A stretch of DNA of 10,074 nt, taken from NCBI GenBank assembly GCA_019894655.1, contig JAGXNZ010000075.1:1-10074 (forward strand), given 5' to 3'. Made by a program: the position numbers and the translations under genes. Below the pieces are notes generated by a model that made no database searches, was not told where the DNA came from, and saw only the letters and a program-made list of their open reading frames with translations. This document shows, in pieces, positions 1 to 6,051 of the stretch (position 1 is its first letter; each line of letters starts with the position of its first letter). The DNA is from Promethearchaeota archaeon. GTDB lineage: Archaea; Asgardarchaeota; Lokiarchaeia; Sigynarchaeales; SOKP01.

Positions 1-893
1 CCATTGAACGCGGCATGGGCACGGGCACATCTGATAAATGTAATATCTGCTCTTTGTGAAAAAATATCCAATTCGTTAACTAATCTAGATACAAATTCAT
101 AGACCGATGATGGAATTTTGACATCTTTAATCAATTCACGAGCCCTTACGATTTTTTTTCTTAATTCTTCTTGCTCTGACTCGTAATTTTTTATGAATGT
201 TTTAGGATTATCATCAAAATCAATTACTCTTTTAGTAATTTCAGCGCGCAGTTTTGCATCTCTTGGTGCTTTTATTTTTACCTCTAAACCTAGCCTGTCC
301 GCTATTTGTGGGCGAAGATCCCCTTCTTCTGGATTCATTGAGCCGACTAATATAAACCGAGAAGGATGCATAACCGAAATTCCTTCCCTTTCAATAATAT
401 TAATACCAGAAGCAGAAGCATCTAACAAAGTATCGACTATATGATCTTGAAGTAAATTTATCTCATCGATATATAGGATACCACGATTAGCTTTAGCGAG
501 AAGTCCAGGGTGAAGACTCCTGATCCCTTCAGTTAAGACCTTATCAATTGAAAGAGAGCCTGTTACCATATCTTCTGTAACTCCCAAAGGTAAGTTAATT
601 AGTCGCATTTCCTTAAATTCTGTTTCTAGGTCCCCCTTTTCTTTTCTTACGCGGCAATCTTCACAGAGATCATCAATATGAGATTTTGGATTGCAAGAAA
701 ACTGACAATCTTTAACAACTTCAATATCAGGCATCACTTCCACAAGAGAGCGTACTCCCGTAGATTTACCCGTCCCCTGTTGTCCAGTTAATAATACTCC
801 ACCAATTTGAGGATCGATAACGTTTAAAATAAGACCGAGCTTCATTCTTTCTTGCCCTAAAACAGCAACAAAAGGAAATTGAACTTTACGCAT
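1..893 (-). CDS. Magnesium-chelatase subunit I (ChlI/BchI)-type AAA+ ATPase, partial (C-terminus outside window)
   Basis: An open frame of 297 codons runs from ATG at 893 off the left edge. The family is clear: the N-terminus reads FPFVAVLGQERMKLGL, followed by Walker A GQQGTGKST (residues 37-45), Walker B ILYIDEINLL (Asp143, Glu144), sensor-1 GSMNPEEGDLRPQ (Asn187 within it) and the DRLGL arginine (Arg200). Four cysteines at 63, 67, 77 and 80 sit where many BchI proteins carry a Cys cluster. In known chelatases this subunit forms ATP-driven hexameric rings that, with a VWA-domain partner (ChlD), remodel the metal-inserting subunit. Non-photosynthetic archaea carry such ATPases for cobalt or nickel tetrapyrroles or for unknown tasks, so the metal cannot be named. 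No VWA partner is visible; it could lie beyond the left edge. The gene has its own TATA-like box 27 bp upstream of the ATG and no clear Shine-Dalgarno, which suggests a leaderless message. Family call is firm; substrate unknown. Confidence 0.92.
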   Translation of the reverse strand, partial: MRKVQFPFVAVLGQERMKLGLILNVIDPQIGGVLLTGQQGTGKSTGVRSLVEVMPDIEVVKDCQFSCNPKSHIDDLCEDCRVRKEKGDLETEFKEMRLINLPLGVTEDMVTGSLSIDKVLTEGIRSLHPGLLAKANRGILYIDEINLLQDHIVDTLLDASASGINIIEREGISVMHPSRFILVGSMNPEEGDLRPQIADRLGLEVKIKAPRDAKLRAEITKRVIDFDDNPKTFIKNYESEQEELRKKIVRARELIKDVKIPSSVYEFVSRLVNELDIFSQRADITFIRCARAHAAFN

Positions 894-910
894 AATAATC
901 GAATATAGCT

Positions 911-924
911 ATTTAATTTATAAA
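911..924 (-). promoter_or_regulatory. TATA-like box of the chelatase ATPase gene
   Basis: On the minus strand this reads TTTATAAATTAAAT. Its centre lies about 27 bp upstream of the ATG at 893, the usual archaeal TATA-to-start-site distance. Transcription would therefore begin at or next to the start codon, giving a leaderless mRNA, in keeping with the absence of a ribosome binding site. In AT-rich DNA such boxes also arise by chance. Confidence 0.4.
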
Positions 925-969
925 GTAGAAAAGTGAAGAATTAAAATAAAGATTTTCCCCTTAAACAAT

Positions 970-998
970 AGATTAGAAATAGGAAAATTAGAAAAAAC
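970..998 (-). terminator. T-rich tract downstream of the first MPN gene
   Basis: About 25 bp past the stop of the 1023-1973 gene, the minus strand becomes pyrimidine-rich, with TTTTTT, TTTT and TTT runs separated by short interruptions and no obvious hairpin. Archaeal RNA polymerase can terminate at such U-tracts. Together with the separate TATA box for the next gene, it suggests that the MPN gene and the chelatase gene are separate transcription units. Confidence 0.3.
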
Positions 999-1022
999 TT
1001 TGCAGATTATTCTTTTCAAGGA

Positions 1023-1973
1023 TTAATACTTCTTAGCTATCTCTGTAAGCCTTTCATTTAGTTGATCAACAGTTACATCCCATTTAGACAGAATTTCTTT
1101 TATTTTAGGAATGATGGTATCCCGTTCTTTATACTCTAAATAGTCCATAAATTGTTTAATATTTTCTATTTTGATGAATGTTTCAGCAACGAATTTTCTA
1201 ATATCTCGAGTTTGATTTTCGATTACCTCGTACACCCTACCAGATTCCCCTTTTCTCATTAATGTACCTAAATATTCATCTGTTCCTTGAATAAGTGAAT
1301 TTAACTCATTAATGCGGTCATGTACGAACTTTTCATAAGTTTCAAATATATTTTCTTTTGGGAACATGGTAGTAATATCAATTAAGAATTTCTGAGTTAA
1401 CGTTACTAATTGTTCCCTGCTATCAAAACCATCAACAACATATTCTGTAGTGTGATAAGACGCTTGAATTCCTTTATTTACATCGTCAAGTCTAAATATT
1501 TTGAATCCAGGATCCCCATCAAGTTGTTTTACGGGATCGCCTTTTTTATCAGGAAGCTCAATTTGTCTCACTAATCTTTCGGGATTAAATACTAATGAAA
1601 TAGCAAGAGGATTATTAGTTTGATAACTCAGAGTAGTTTTGATATCAATATGGGACATCATGATCTTAAATCCAGGATGGCTATGCCACCACCCTACAGT
1701 AAATTCGCCATTTGAAAAGGCCTCGTCATCGATTATAGAGAGAGCTTCATAATCTTCGTCACTCCATTTATATTGATCAATAACAGCATCCTTATCAAGT
1801 TCTTGATGCATTATTGGGTATGATTTTGTAATATATACATTGTCTCCTTCATTTCTTCCAATGCATATACCTGAAACCTCAAGCCAATCGTCTTTGCTAA
1901 TTCGTCTATTAGCATACCTAACACATGCTGCAACTATGGTCAAATAAACATTTTTGGGAATAAATACAGTCAT
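1023..1973 (-). CDS. MPN/JAMM domain metalloprotease-like protein, complete catalytic signature
   Basis: This 316-aa protein has an N-terminal MPN domain (about residues 1-165) with every residue of the JAMM zinc site: Glu32 in LEVSGICIG, and GWWHSHPGFKIMMSHID giving His97, His99, Ser107 and Asp110 in exact HxHx7SxxD spacing. The following segment, NNPLAISLVFN then DPGFKIFRL, matches the core pattern of Rpn11/CSN5-type MPN+ enzymes. Such enzymes cleave isopeptide bonds to ubiquitin or ubiquitin-like proteins; bacterial and archaeal relatives can also act on sulfur-carrier proteins. Residues from about 190 to the end are charged and helical, probably a short coiled coil, with no further domain recognised. 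There is no signal peptide or membrane segment, so it should be cytosolic. It is divergent from the zinc-ribbon gene and shares their spacer. It is not close enough in length or tail to be called an Rpn11 orthologue. Enzymatic competence is likely from the residues; substrate is unknown. Confidence 0.9.
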   Translation of the reverse strand: MTVFIPKNVYLTIVAACVRYANRRISKDDWLEVSGICIGRNEGDNVYITKSYPIMHQELDKDAVIDQYKWSDEDYEALSIIDDEAFSNGEFTVGWWHSHPGFKIMMSHIDIKTTLSYQTNNPLAISLVFNPERLVRQIELPDKKGDPVKQLDGDPGFKIFRLDDVNKGIQASYHTTEYVVDGFDSREQLVTLTQKFLIDITTMFPKENIFETYEKFVHDRINELNSLIQGTDEYLGTLMRKGESGRVYEVIENQTRDIRKFVAETFIKIENIKQFMDYLEYKERDTIIPKIKEILSKWDVTVDQLNERLTEIAKKY

Positions 1974-2004
1974 GTTTTTAATTCGATGATTTCTTTTTTG
2001 ATAT

Positions 2005-2017
2005 GCTTATATAATAT
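2005..2017 (-). promoter_or_regulatory. TATA-like box of the first MPN gene
   Basis: On the minus strand the sequence is TTATATAAGCATA, embedded in a longer A/T alternating stretch (about 2005-2025). It lies about 37 bp upstream of the ATG at 1973, which would give a leader of roughly 10 nt. No convincing Shine-Dalgarno is present in the short leader. Confidence 0.4.
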
Positions 2018-2146
2018 ATTATATTTATGTCTATTTTTTTAGATTTTATTTGGCTTCAATTATGGTTAAACCTTAAAATAATCTTTTTTTTTTCAACCAA
2101 ATATAAAATTATTTAAACTCGAAAATTATGATAATATTATAATTTC

Positions 2147-2163
2147 AACAAATTAGATTTGTT
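2147..2163. promoter_or_regulatory. Perfect 7-bp inverted repeat in the divergent spacer, possible operator
   Basis: AACAAAT and ATTTGTT flank a 3-bp centre (TAG), a perfect dyad of the size bound by small dimeric helix-turn-helix regulators. It lies between the divergent MPN gene (1973) and the zinc-ribbon gene (about 2206). The right half overlaps AATTAGATT, which recurs exactly 20 bp downstream (2151-2159 and 2171-2179), so protein bound to both copies would sit on the same DNA face. No regulator is identified, and AT-rich sequence makes such dyads fairly common. Confidence 0.3.
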
Positions 2164-2205
2164 TCCAATTAATTAGATTGTATTATAAATTGAGCTGATG
2201 TAATT

Positions 2206-2880
2206 ATTTCTGAAAAAGGATTTGAACCTCTAAGTAGTCAACTAGGAATTCCGGGAACTTCGTATAGAATTCAATTAGGACTTATAAACAGTAAGTGGGC
2301 TATCCGATTGCTAAAAGGCAAAGATGTTATTTCTTCCTACGTTTTTAAAGAAGATGATATAAGCGCTTCTGGTTTTCCTAACCAAAATATCATAGTTGGA
2401 TGGGTGCTGAGAACAGTAGCAATTCCAAATATAAATCCTCACCAAATTATGAAGACTACACAAGCATTAACTAAGCAGGCTATTACTAATAAGGAAGAAA
2501 AGAAAGCTGCCGCCCCGATTTCTGAAGCTAAAGAAATTGAATTAGAAAAAGTGCCAGAAAGCGAAATTAAGAGACCGGCAGTAACAGGATGGGTAAAAGA
2601 AGAAGGTAACAAGTCAAACCAAGAATTAGAAGAAGAAAAACGCCAGGCATTTCAAGAGAGAATGAAGTACGTTAAAGAGGAAAAAAGAGCCCAAGAGGAT
2701 TCACTATCACCATCGAGCCTAAAAACTACAAGAAATTTACCTTCAATCCCTATAGGAGCGAGCGGAGGTCCTTCTCCACCTGATAAACCTACAACTGGAG
2801 CTTCCACTTTTTGTCCTCATTGTGGGAAAGATTTAGACTGGAAATTCTGTCCTTTCTGCGGCAAACCTCTACCCCATTAA
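2206..2880 (+). CDS. Zinc-ribbon protein with unknown N-terminal domain and charged linker; probable ATT start
   Basis: The frame is open from 2194 to the stop at 2880, but the first conventional start is TTG at 2308. Coding character extends further up: the peptide from PLSSQLGIPGTSYRIQLGLI runs straight into SKWAIRLLKGKDVISSYVF with no break. A Shine-Dalgarno-like GAGCTGAT (2192-2199) sits 6 nt before an ATT codon at 2206, so I chose that rare start (224 aa; the TTG start gives 190). Three parts are visible: an N-terminal globular domain (about 1-95) with SGFPNQNIIVGWVLRTVAIP, a Lys/Glu-rich probably disordered linker with Pro/Ser-rich end (about 95-198), and a C-terminal zinc ribbon with CPHC (203-206) and CPFC (215-218). 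I associate this N-terminal domain with Asgard proteins of unknown function, but cannot name it. The ribbon may bind nucleic acid or protein. No membrane segment or signal peptide. Shares the spacer with the divergent MPN gene. Confidence 0.75.
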   Translation: MSEKGFEPLSSQLGIPGTSYRIQLGLINSKWAIRLLKGKDVISSYVFKEDDISASGFPNQNIIVGWVLRTVAIPNINPHQIMKTTQALTKQAITNKEEKKAAAPISEAKEIELEKVPESEIKRPAVTGWVKEEGNKSNQELEEEKRQAFQERMKYVKEEKRAQEDSLSPSSLKTTRNLPSIPIGASGGPSPPDKPTTGASTFCPHCGKDLDWKFCPFCGKPLPH

Positions 2881-2882
2881 AT

Positions 2883-2932
2883 TAAATCTTTTATTCTATT
2901 ATTTCCTTTTAAATTTTCTTACAAAAAAAAGT
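2883..2932 (+). terminator. T-rich tract after the zinc-ribbon gene
   Basis: Just after the stop codon come several T-runs (TCTTTTATTCT, TTTCCTTTT, AATTTTCTT) without a clear stem-loop. This is consistent with archaeal U-tract termination and with the following MPN pair having its own promoter. Confidence 0.25.
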
Positions 2933-3035
2933 TGGATTCTTATTTTTAATTAGGTGGTGACTAAGATTGGTTTAAAAATTAAGAATCTAAAAAAAGATAT
3001 AAATGAAAAAGAAGTATAAATTATCATTCACAAGG

Positions 3036-3048
3036 CATTTATATTAAG
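3036..3048 (+). promoter_or_regulatory. Possible TATA box of the tandem MPN operon
   Basis: ATTTATATTAAG is the best TATA-like element in the 247-bp spacer before the tandem MPN genes. With a start site about 25-27 bp downstream it would give a leader of around 60 nt, which fits the presence of a ribosome binding site for that gene. An A-rich stretch at about 3069-3084 is an alternative. Confidence 0.25.
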
Positions 3049-3114
3049 TGCTCAAAATTATTATTGTTAAAAATAAAAATATTGTAGAATAATTTCATTA
3101 GTTTCTCAAAAGCT

Positions 3115-3122
3115 GAAGTGAT
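3115..3122 (+). promoter_or_regulatory. Ribosome binding site that sets the start of the second MPN gene
   Basis: GAAGTGAT differs at one base from GAGGTGAT, the complement of the archaeal 16S tail. It is 5 nt before TTG at 3128 and 8 nt before GTG at 3131. Both codons are in frame and no ATG is near, so translation starts at one of these two non-ATG codons. Confidence 0.5.
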
Positions 3123-3127
3123 TAAAA

Positions 3128-4582
3128 TTGGTGAAAGATGTAGATAATAGTGTTGTAAAGATAAAGCCACTTGCTTATTATAAAATGATTTTGCATGTAT
3201 TACGTTTTGGAAACAAGGCTAGAAATCATAATCAATGTATAGAAGTGATGGGAGTGCTTATAGGGTATATCGAAGATAGCGAAGATAAAAAATTTAAGAA
3301 TGTTATAATTGAAGATTCCGTACCTATCTCACATGGAAGTAGTGTAGAAGTCGAATTTTCAATAAATGATTATATCTTCTTTGAAAAAGCTAATTCGATG
3401 TATCTAGAAAAAAACTGGTTTATGGTTGGTTGGTATCATAGCCATCCTAACCTTTTCCAACATAAAATTTTCTTTTCGCCTACGGATGTAAAAAATCAAT
3501 TTGGCTGGCAAAATGAATTAAATCCAAGCGGTATAGCACTAGTTTTTGATCACGCATATTTGGAACATCCAGACGATTCTGGATTTAAAGCTATTAGATT
3601 AACTAACCCAACAGATATTCGGGATTCGAGCGTTCACGAAGTGAAGACAATTGTTGAACCTCCTGACGATCTAGAATATTATTTTAAAATTGTAGAACTG
3701 ATTAATTGTGTATACTCAAAGGAACCTCCAATTACAGAAGAAAACGAAACTGCTGATATCTTTGGAGACGTTCAAGTCCCTGAATTGAGCCAATTAAGGT
3801 TTAAGCAACCTGAAATAGACAAAGGTAAAATAGTTGAATCAGTTCAGATCGGTCTAGCGAATTTTTTAGATTTTTCTTTAACACCCTTAATTAGCTATTT
3901 AAATTCGATAGCGAAAAACATTTCGGGAGAAATTGAGAGTAATAATATTGAAATCAGGAATAGTTTATCTCAATTAAAAAATTTAGTGAACAATGGAATT
4001 GATAAGATACAAAGGAAATATAAGGATGATTTAAATTCCGAATTGTTCAACGCTGAAGGTTATGTAGATGATTTTTTAGACCAAATAGATGTATATCATG
4101 ATGAGATAGGAAAAATTTTGAGAGAAATAGGAGATTTTGTACAGAAGAAGCTAAGTATTTCATTTAAGGAGAAATTTGAGGTATTAAAAAATGAATTCTC
4201 AAAAGATTACGACGAATGGAGTAGTAAAATAATTAGTCTCAATACAAATCTAGCTACAAATCTCAAGAACCTTGAAAATTTAGAGAATTCTTTAAACATC
4301 TTATCTGAGAAAATAACTACGATAAAAGACGCCACTTTAGTGAAGATTAAAAAGATGCAAAAAGAAACATCAGATCTTACCTCGAAGAAGCATGGTTCAA
4401 TAAAAAAAACAATTAGTGGCCTACAATCGAATTCTCAAAAGTTTGTAACAAACTTAAAAGCTGCAGTTTTAATTTTAGAGGGAACAAAAGCACCTATCTT
4501 TGAAAAAATCGATAAATTGGAATCTGAAAAAAAAGAGCTATTATTAAAAATCAAAGAACTCGAACAAGGAGGTAATAAATAG
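3128..4582 (+). CDS. MPN/JAMM domain protein with long coiled-coil tail (first of tandem pair)
   Basis: This 484-aa protein (483 if GTG at 3131 is the start) has an MPN domain at about residues 10-175. It keeps Glu39 in IEVMGVLIGY, almost identical to the Rpn11/CSN5 MEVMGLMLG strand, and His104 and His106 in GWYHSHP, then Ser117 and Asp120 in FFSPTD. The loop between the second His and Ser has 10 residues instead of the normal 7, so the zinc site is nearly but not exactly canonical. The strand NPSGIALVFDH and GFKAIRL match the family core. A linker (about 175-235) leads into a largely helical region rich in Lys, Glu, Asn and Leu (about 235-480) with heptad-like spacing, probably one or more coiled coils. 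No membrane segments. The stop is 2 nt before the next gene, whose ribosome binding site lies in this gene's last codons. It is a paralogue of that neighbour over its whole length. Likely role, by inference: the more active-like half of an MPN heterodimer. Confidence 0.88.
   Translation: MVKDVDNSVVKIKPLAYYKMILHVLRFGNKARNHNQCIEVMGVLIGYIEDSEDKKFKNVIIEDSVPISHGSSVEVEFSINDYIFFEKANSMYLEKNWFMVGWYHSHPNLFQHKIFFSPTDVKNQFGWQNELNPSGIALVFDHAYLEHPDDSGFKAIRLTNPTDIRDSSVHEVKTIVEPPDDLEYYFKIVELINCVYSKEPPITEENETADIFGDVQVPELSQLRFKQPEIDKGKIVESVQIGLANFLDFSLTPLISYLNSIAKNISGEIESNNIEIRNSLSQLKNLVNNGIDKIQRKYKDDLNSELFNAEGYVDDFLDQIDVYHDEIGKILREIGDFVQKKLSISFKEKFEVLKNEFSKDYDEWSSKIISLNTNLATNLKNLENLENSLNILSEKITTIKDATLVKIKKMQKETSDLTSKKHGSIKKTISGLQSNSQKFVTNLKAAVLILEGTKAPIFEKIDKLESEKKELLLKIKELEQGGNK
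4566..4573 (+). promoter_or_regulatory. Strong Shine-Dalgarno of the third MPN gene, inside the preceding gene
   Basis: AAGGAGGT lies in the final codons of the preceding gene, 11 nt before the ATG at 4585. With only 2 nt between stop and start, this predicts translational coupling and supports the two MPN proteins being made together, perhaps at a set ratio. Confidence 0.65.
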
Positions 4583-4584
4583 AG

Positions 4585-5967
4585 ATGAATGAGAGTATAG
4601 CTGAAACCAGAGAGAAGGGTAAAGTGTTCATACGAATGAGTGCGTATAAAGACATTCTTACTCATGTTTTAAGATTTGCAAATAATTTGTTTGACTTTAA
4701 TGAGCAGGTTTTAGGATTTTGTTTAGGTAATAAAGACCCTGACGGCGATAATATTGATGTAATCAAAGTTATTCCTATCTTGCATGGTGATCAAGTAGAA
4801 TTAGGGTTTTCAGAAAAAATTCATAAAACACTTGAGCAAATAAAAGAAGAAGTTAAAGAGGGGGATCCTACAGTTGTAGGTTGGTATCATTCACACCCCA
4901 ATAGCGATGCCTTTTTCTTTTCAGATGTTGATAAAAAGAACCATTTATATTTCCAAAATGAACAAAACCCCTTAGCATTTGGAATTGTCTTTGATCATTC
5001 TAAGCTTAAAAAAGCCGATCAATTAGGATTAGAAGTATTTCAATTAAAAAATCACAAATTAGGCGAAAAAAGTGGAATTATTAAAGTGAAAAACGAAGTT
5101 GAGCTTCCAAAATCCTTAGATTTCTTCAGATGGGTTCGAGAGCTTGTTGAATATGGTCAAGCGAAGAATCCTGCTATAATACGCGAGAAGTTAGAGACGT
5201 TTGAAGGAATTCCAGGCGATCTTCAAGAAATTCCGATGCCAAATGGTCAAGCTCAAACGAAATTCGACATAGATTATCCTGATATTAATCCAGTTATAGA
5301 TGGCTTTAAAAAAGGATTACAGAATTTATCAAGCTTAGTGTTAACTAATTATAAATCTGAATTAGAATTATGGTCTACGGAATTTAATGATGGAGCATTA
5401 ATAGGTCTTAGTAAATTAAATGACTCTCTATCAGAAATGAATTCTGCAATTAATGGGGGTTTCGAAAAAGTAGAAAAATGGATTGATTTAAAATTTAAAG
5501 AAAGGCTAGAGGAATATAAAGAAAAGGTTGAGGGATACGTAAGAAAACGTCTTGAGGGACAAGAAGAATTAAAATCGAATACCCAGGAGATTAGTGAAAT
5601 CTTAAAAAGTGAAATCAGTGAATATTTAGATCAAAGTATCAGTGATACTTCTAAATCTATAAAGAATAATCTCAATGAATCTATGAATAAACTCTACGAA
5701 CTATCTAAATTAGACACAGATACAAAAGAGAAAATTGAAAACTCAGCCAACCAAATCTCAAATTTAACGAATCAAATAGAAAATCTTTCTATCGATATGT
5801 TAAAAGGAATAAGTGCGATTAATCATCCCTTTGAAATAAACATTACAACCAATCTCGATAATGTAATTTCAGAATTAGAAATTTTTAATGACGATTTTGT
5901 TGAGCTTGAGAAGTTAATTGAGAGATTACAAAAAATAATTCCTGATTTCCGAAACATTAAGAAATAG
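4585..5967 (+). CDS. MPN domain protein with altered catalytic site and coiled-coil tail (second of tandem pair)
   Basis: This 460-aa protein has an MPN domain at about residues 12-172. The metal-site residues His102, His104 (GWYHSHP), Ser113 and Asp116 (FFSDVD) are present, but the His-to-Ser loop is 8 residues rather than 7. At the catalytic Glu position, three residues before the conserved Gly, it reads Gln41 (EQVLGFCLG), with a Glu one residue earlier. It may bind zinc yet be weak or inactive, like the MPN-minus partners Rpn8, CSN6 or eIF3f, although those usually lose the His ligands too. The core strand NPLAFGIVFDH is kept. After a linker (about 173-235) the rest is helical: a Trp-containing amphipathic stretch (about 240-330), then Ser/Asn/Leu-rich heptads to the end. 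Post-domain segments resemble the upstream paralogue (PE/PDI motif then a GL.NF/GL.NL helix), so the pair arose by duplication. No signal peptide or TM. The start at 4585 is fixed by the strong Shine-Dalgarno; an inner ATG at 4636 would cut into the domain. Confidence 0.88.
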   Translation: MNESIAETREKGKVFIRMSAYKDILTHVLRFANNLFDFNEQVLGFCLGNKDPDGDNIDVIKVIPILHGDQVELGFSEKIHKTLEQIKEEVKEGDPTVVGWYHSHPNSDAFFFSDVDKKNHLYFQNEQNPLAFGIVFDHSKLKKADQLGLEVFQLKNHKLGEKSGIIKVKNEVELPKSLDFFRWVRELVEYGQAKNPAIIREKLETFEGIPGDLQEIPMPNGQAQTKFDIDYPDINPVIDGFKKGLQNLSSLVLTNYKSELELWSTEFNDGALIGLSKLNDSLSEMNSAINGGFEKVEKWIDLKFKERLEEYKEKVEGYVRKRLEGQEELKSNTQEISEILKSEISEYLDQSISDTSKSIKNNLNESMNKLYELSKLDTDTKEKIENSANQISNLTNQIENLSIDMLKGISAINHPFEINITTNLDNVISELEIFNDDFVELEKLIERLQKIIPDFRNIKK

Positions 5968-5987
5968 TAGGATTTCTACTTTTTTTT
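5966..5987 (+). terminator. Hairpin plus T-run closing the tandem MPN operon
   Basis: AGTAG (5966-5970) pairs with CTACT (5976-5980) around a 5-nt loop and is followed directly by seven more T's. The stem overlaps the last two bases of the TAG stop. This resembles an intrinsic terminator, and it lies before a convergent gene, where one is expected. The stem is short (5 bp), so the T-run probably matters most. Confidence 0.5.
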
Positions 5988-6051
5988 ATAAATTTAAAGC
6001 AAATAGATCATATGAATAAATTTTGAAGACTTGCGAATTACTTATGTCAGT

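Larger units (their letters stand above)
1974..2205. other. Divergent intergenic region
   Basis: This 232-bp AT-rich spacer separates the first MPN gene from the zinc-ribbon gene. It holds the TATA-like box for the minus-strand gene, two AT-rich candidate boxes for the plus-strand gene (about 2099-2115 and TATTATAAATTG near 2181-2192), the 17-bp inverted repeat and the AATTAGATT direct repeat. No RNA gene or small coding frame is evident. Confidence 0.5.

Noticed and set aside
193..444. 83-codon plus-strand open frame
   Set aside because: It lies antisense within the well-supported chelatase ATPase frame, and its translation shows no domain character.
1023..1973. Naming the first MPN protein Rpn11
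   Set aside because: The catalytic signature fits, but length, tail and gene context do not establish orthology, and CSN5/AMSH/BRCC36-like or archaeal-only groups cannot be separated by eye.
2206..2880. Reading the zinc-ribbon gene as a ubiquitin-like modifier
   Set aside because: It does not end in a di-glycine, the N-terminal domain shows no ubiquitin pattern, and the C-terminus is a CxxC zinc ribbon.
2954..3019. 21-codon frame beginning with GTG within the spacer before the tandem MPN genes
   Set aside because: Too short and lysine/asparagine-rich, as expected from AT-rich DNA; the Shine-Dalgarno-like GGTGGTGA overlaps its own start codons, so I did not call it a gene.
4435..4665. 76-codon minus-strand open frame spanning the junction of the tandem MPN genes
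   Set aside because: Antisense shadow of two well-supported coding frames and their coupled junction.
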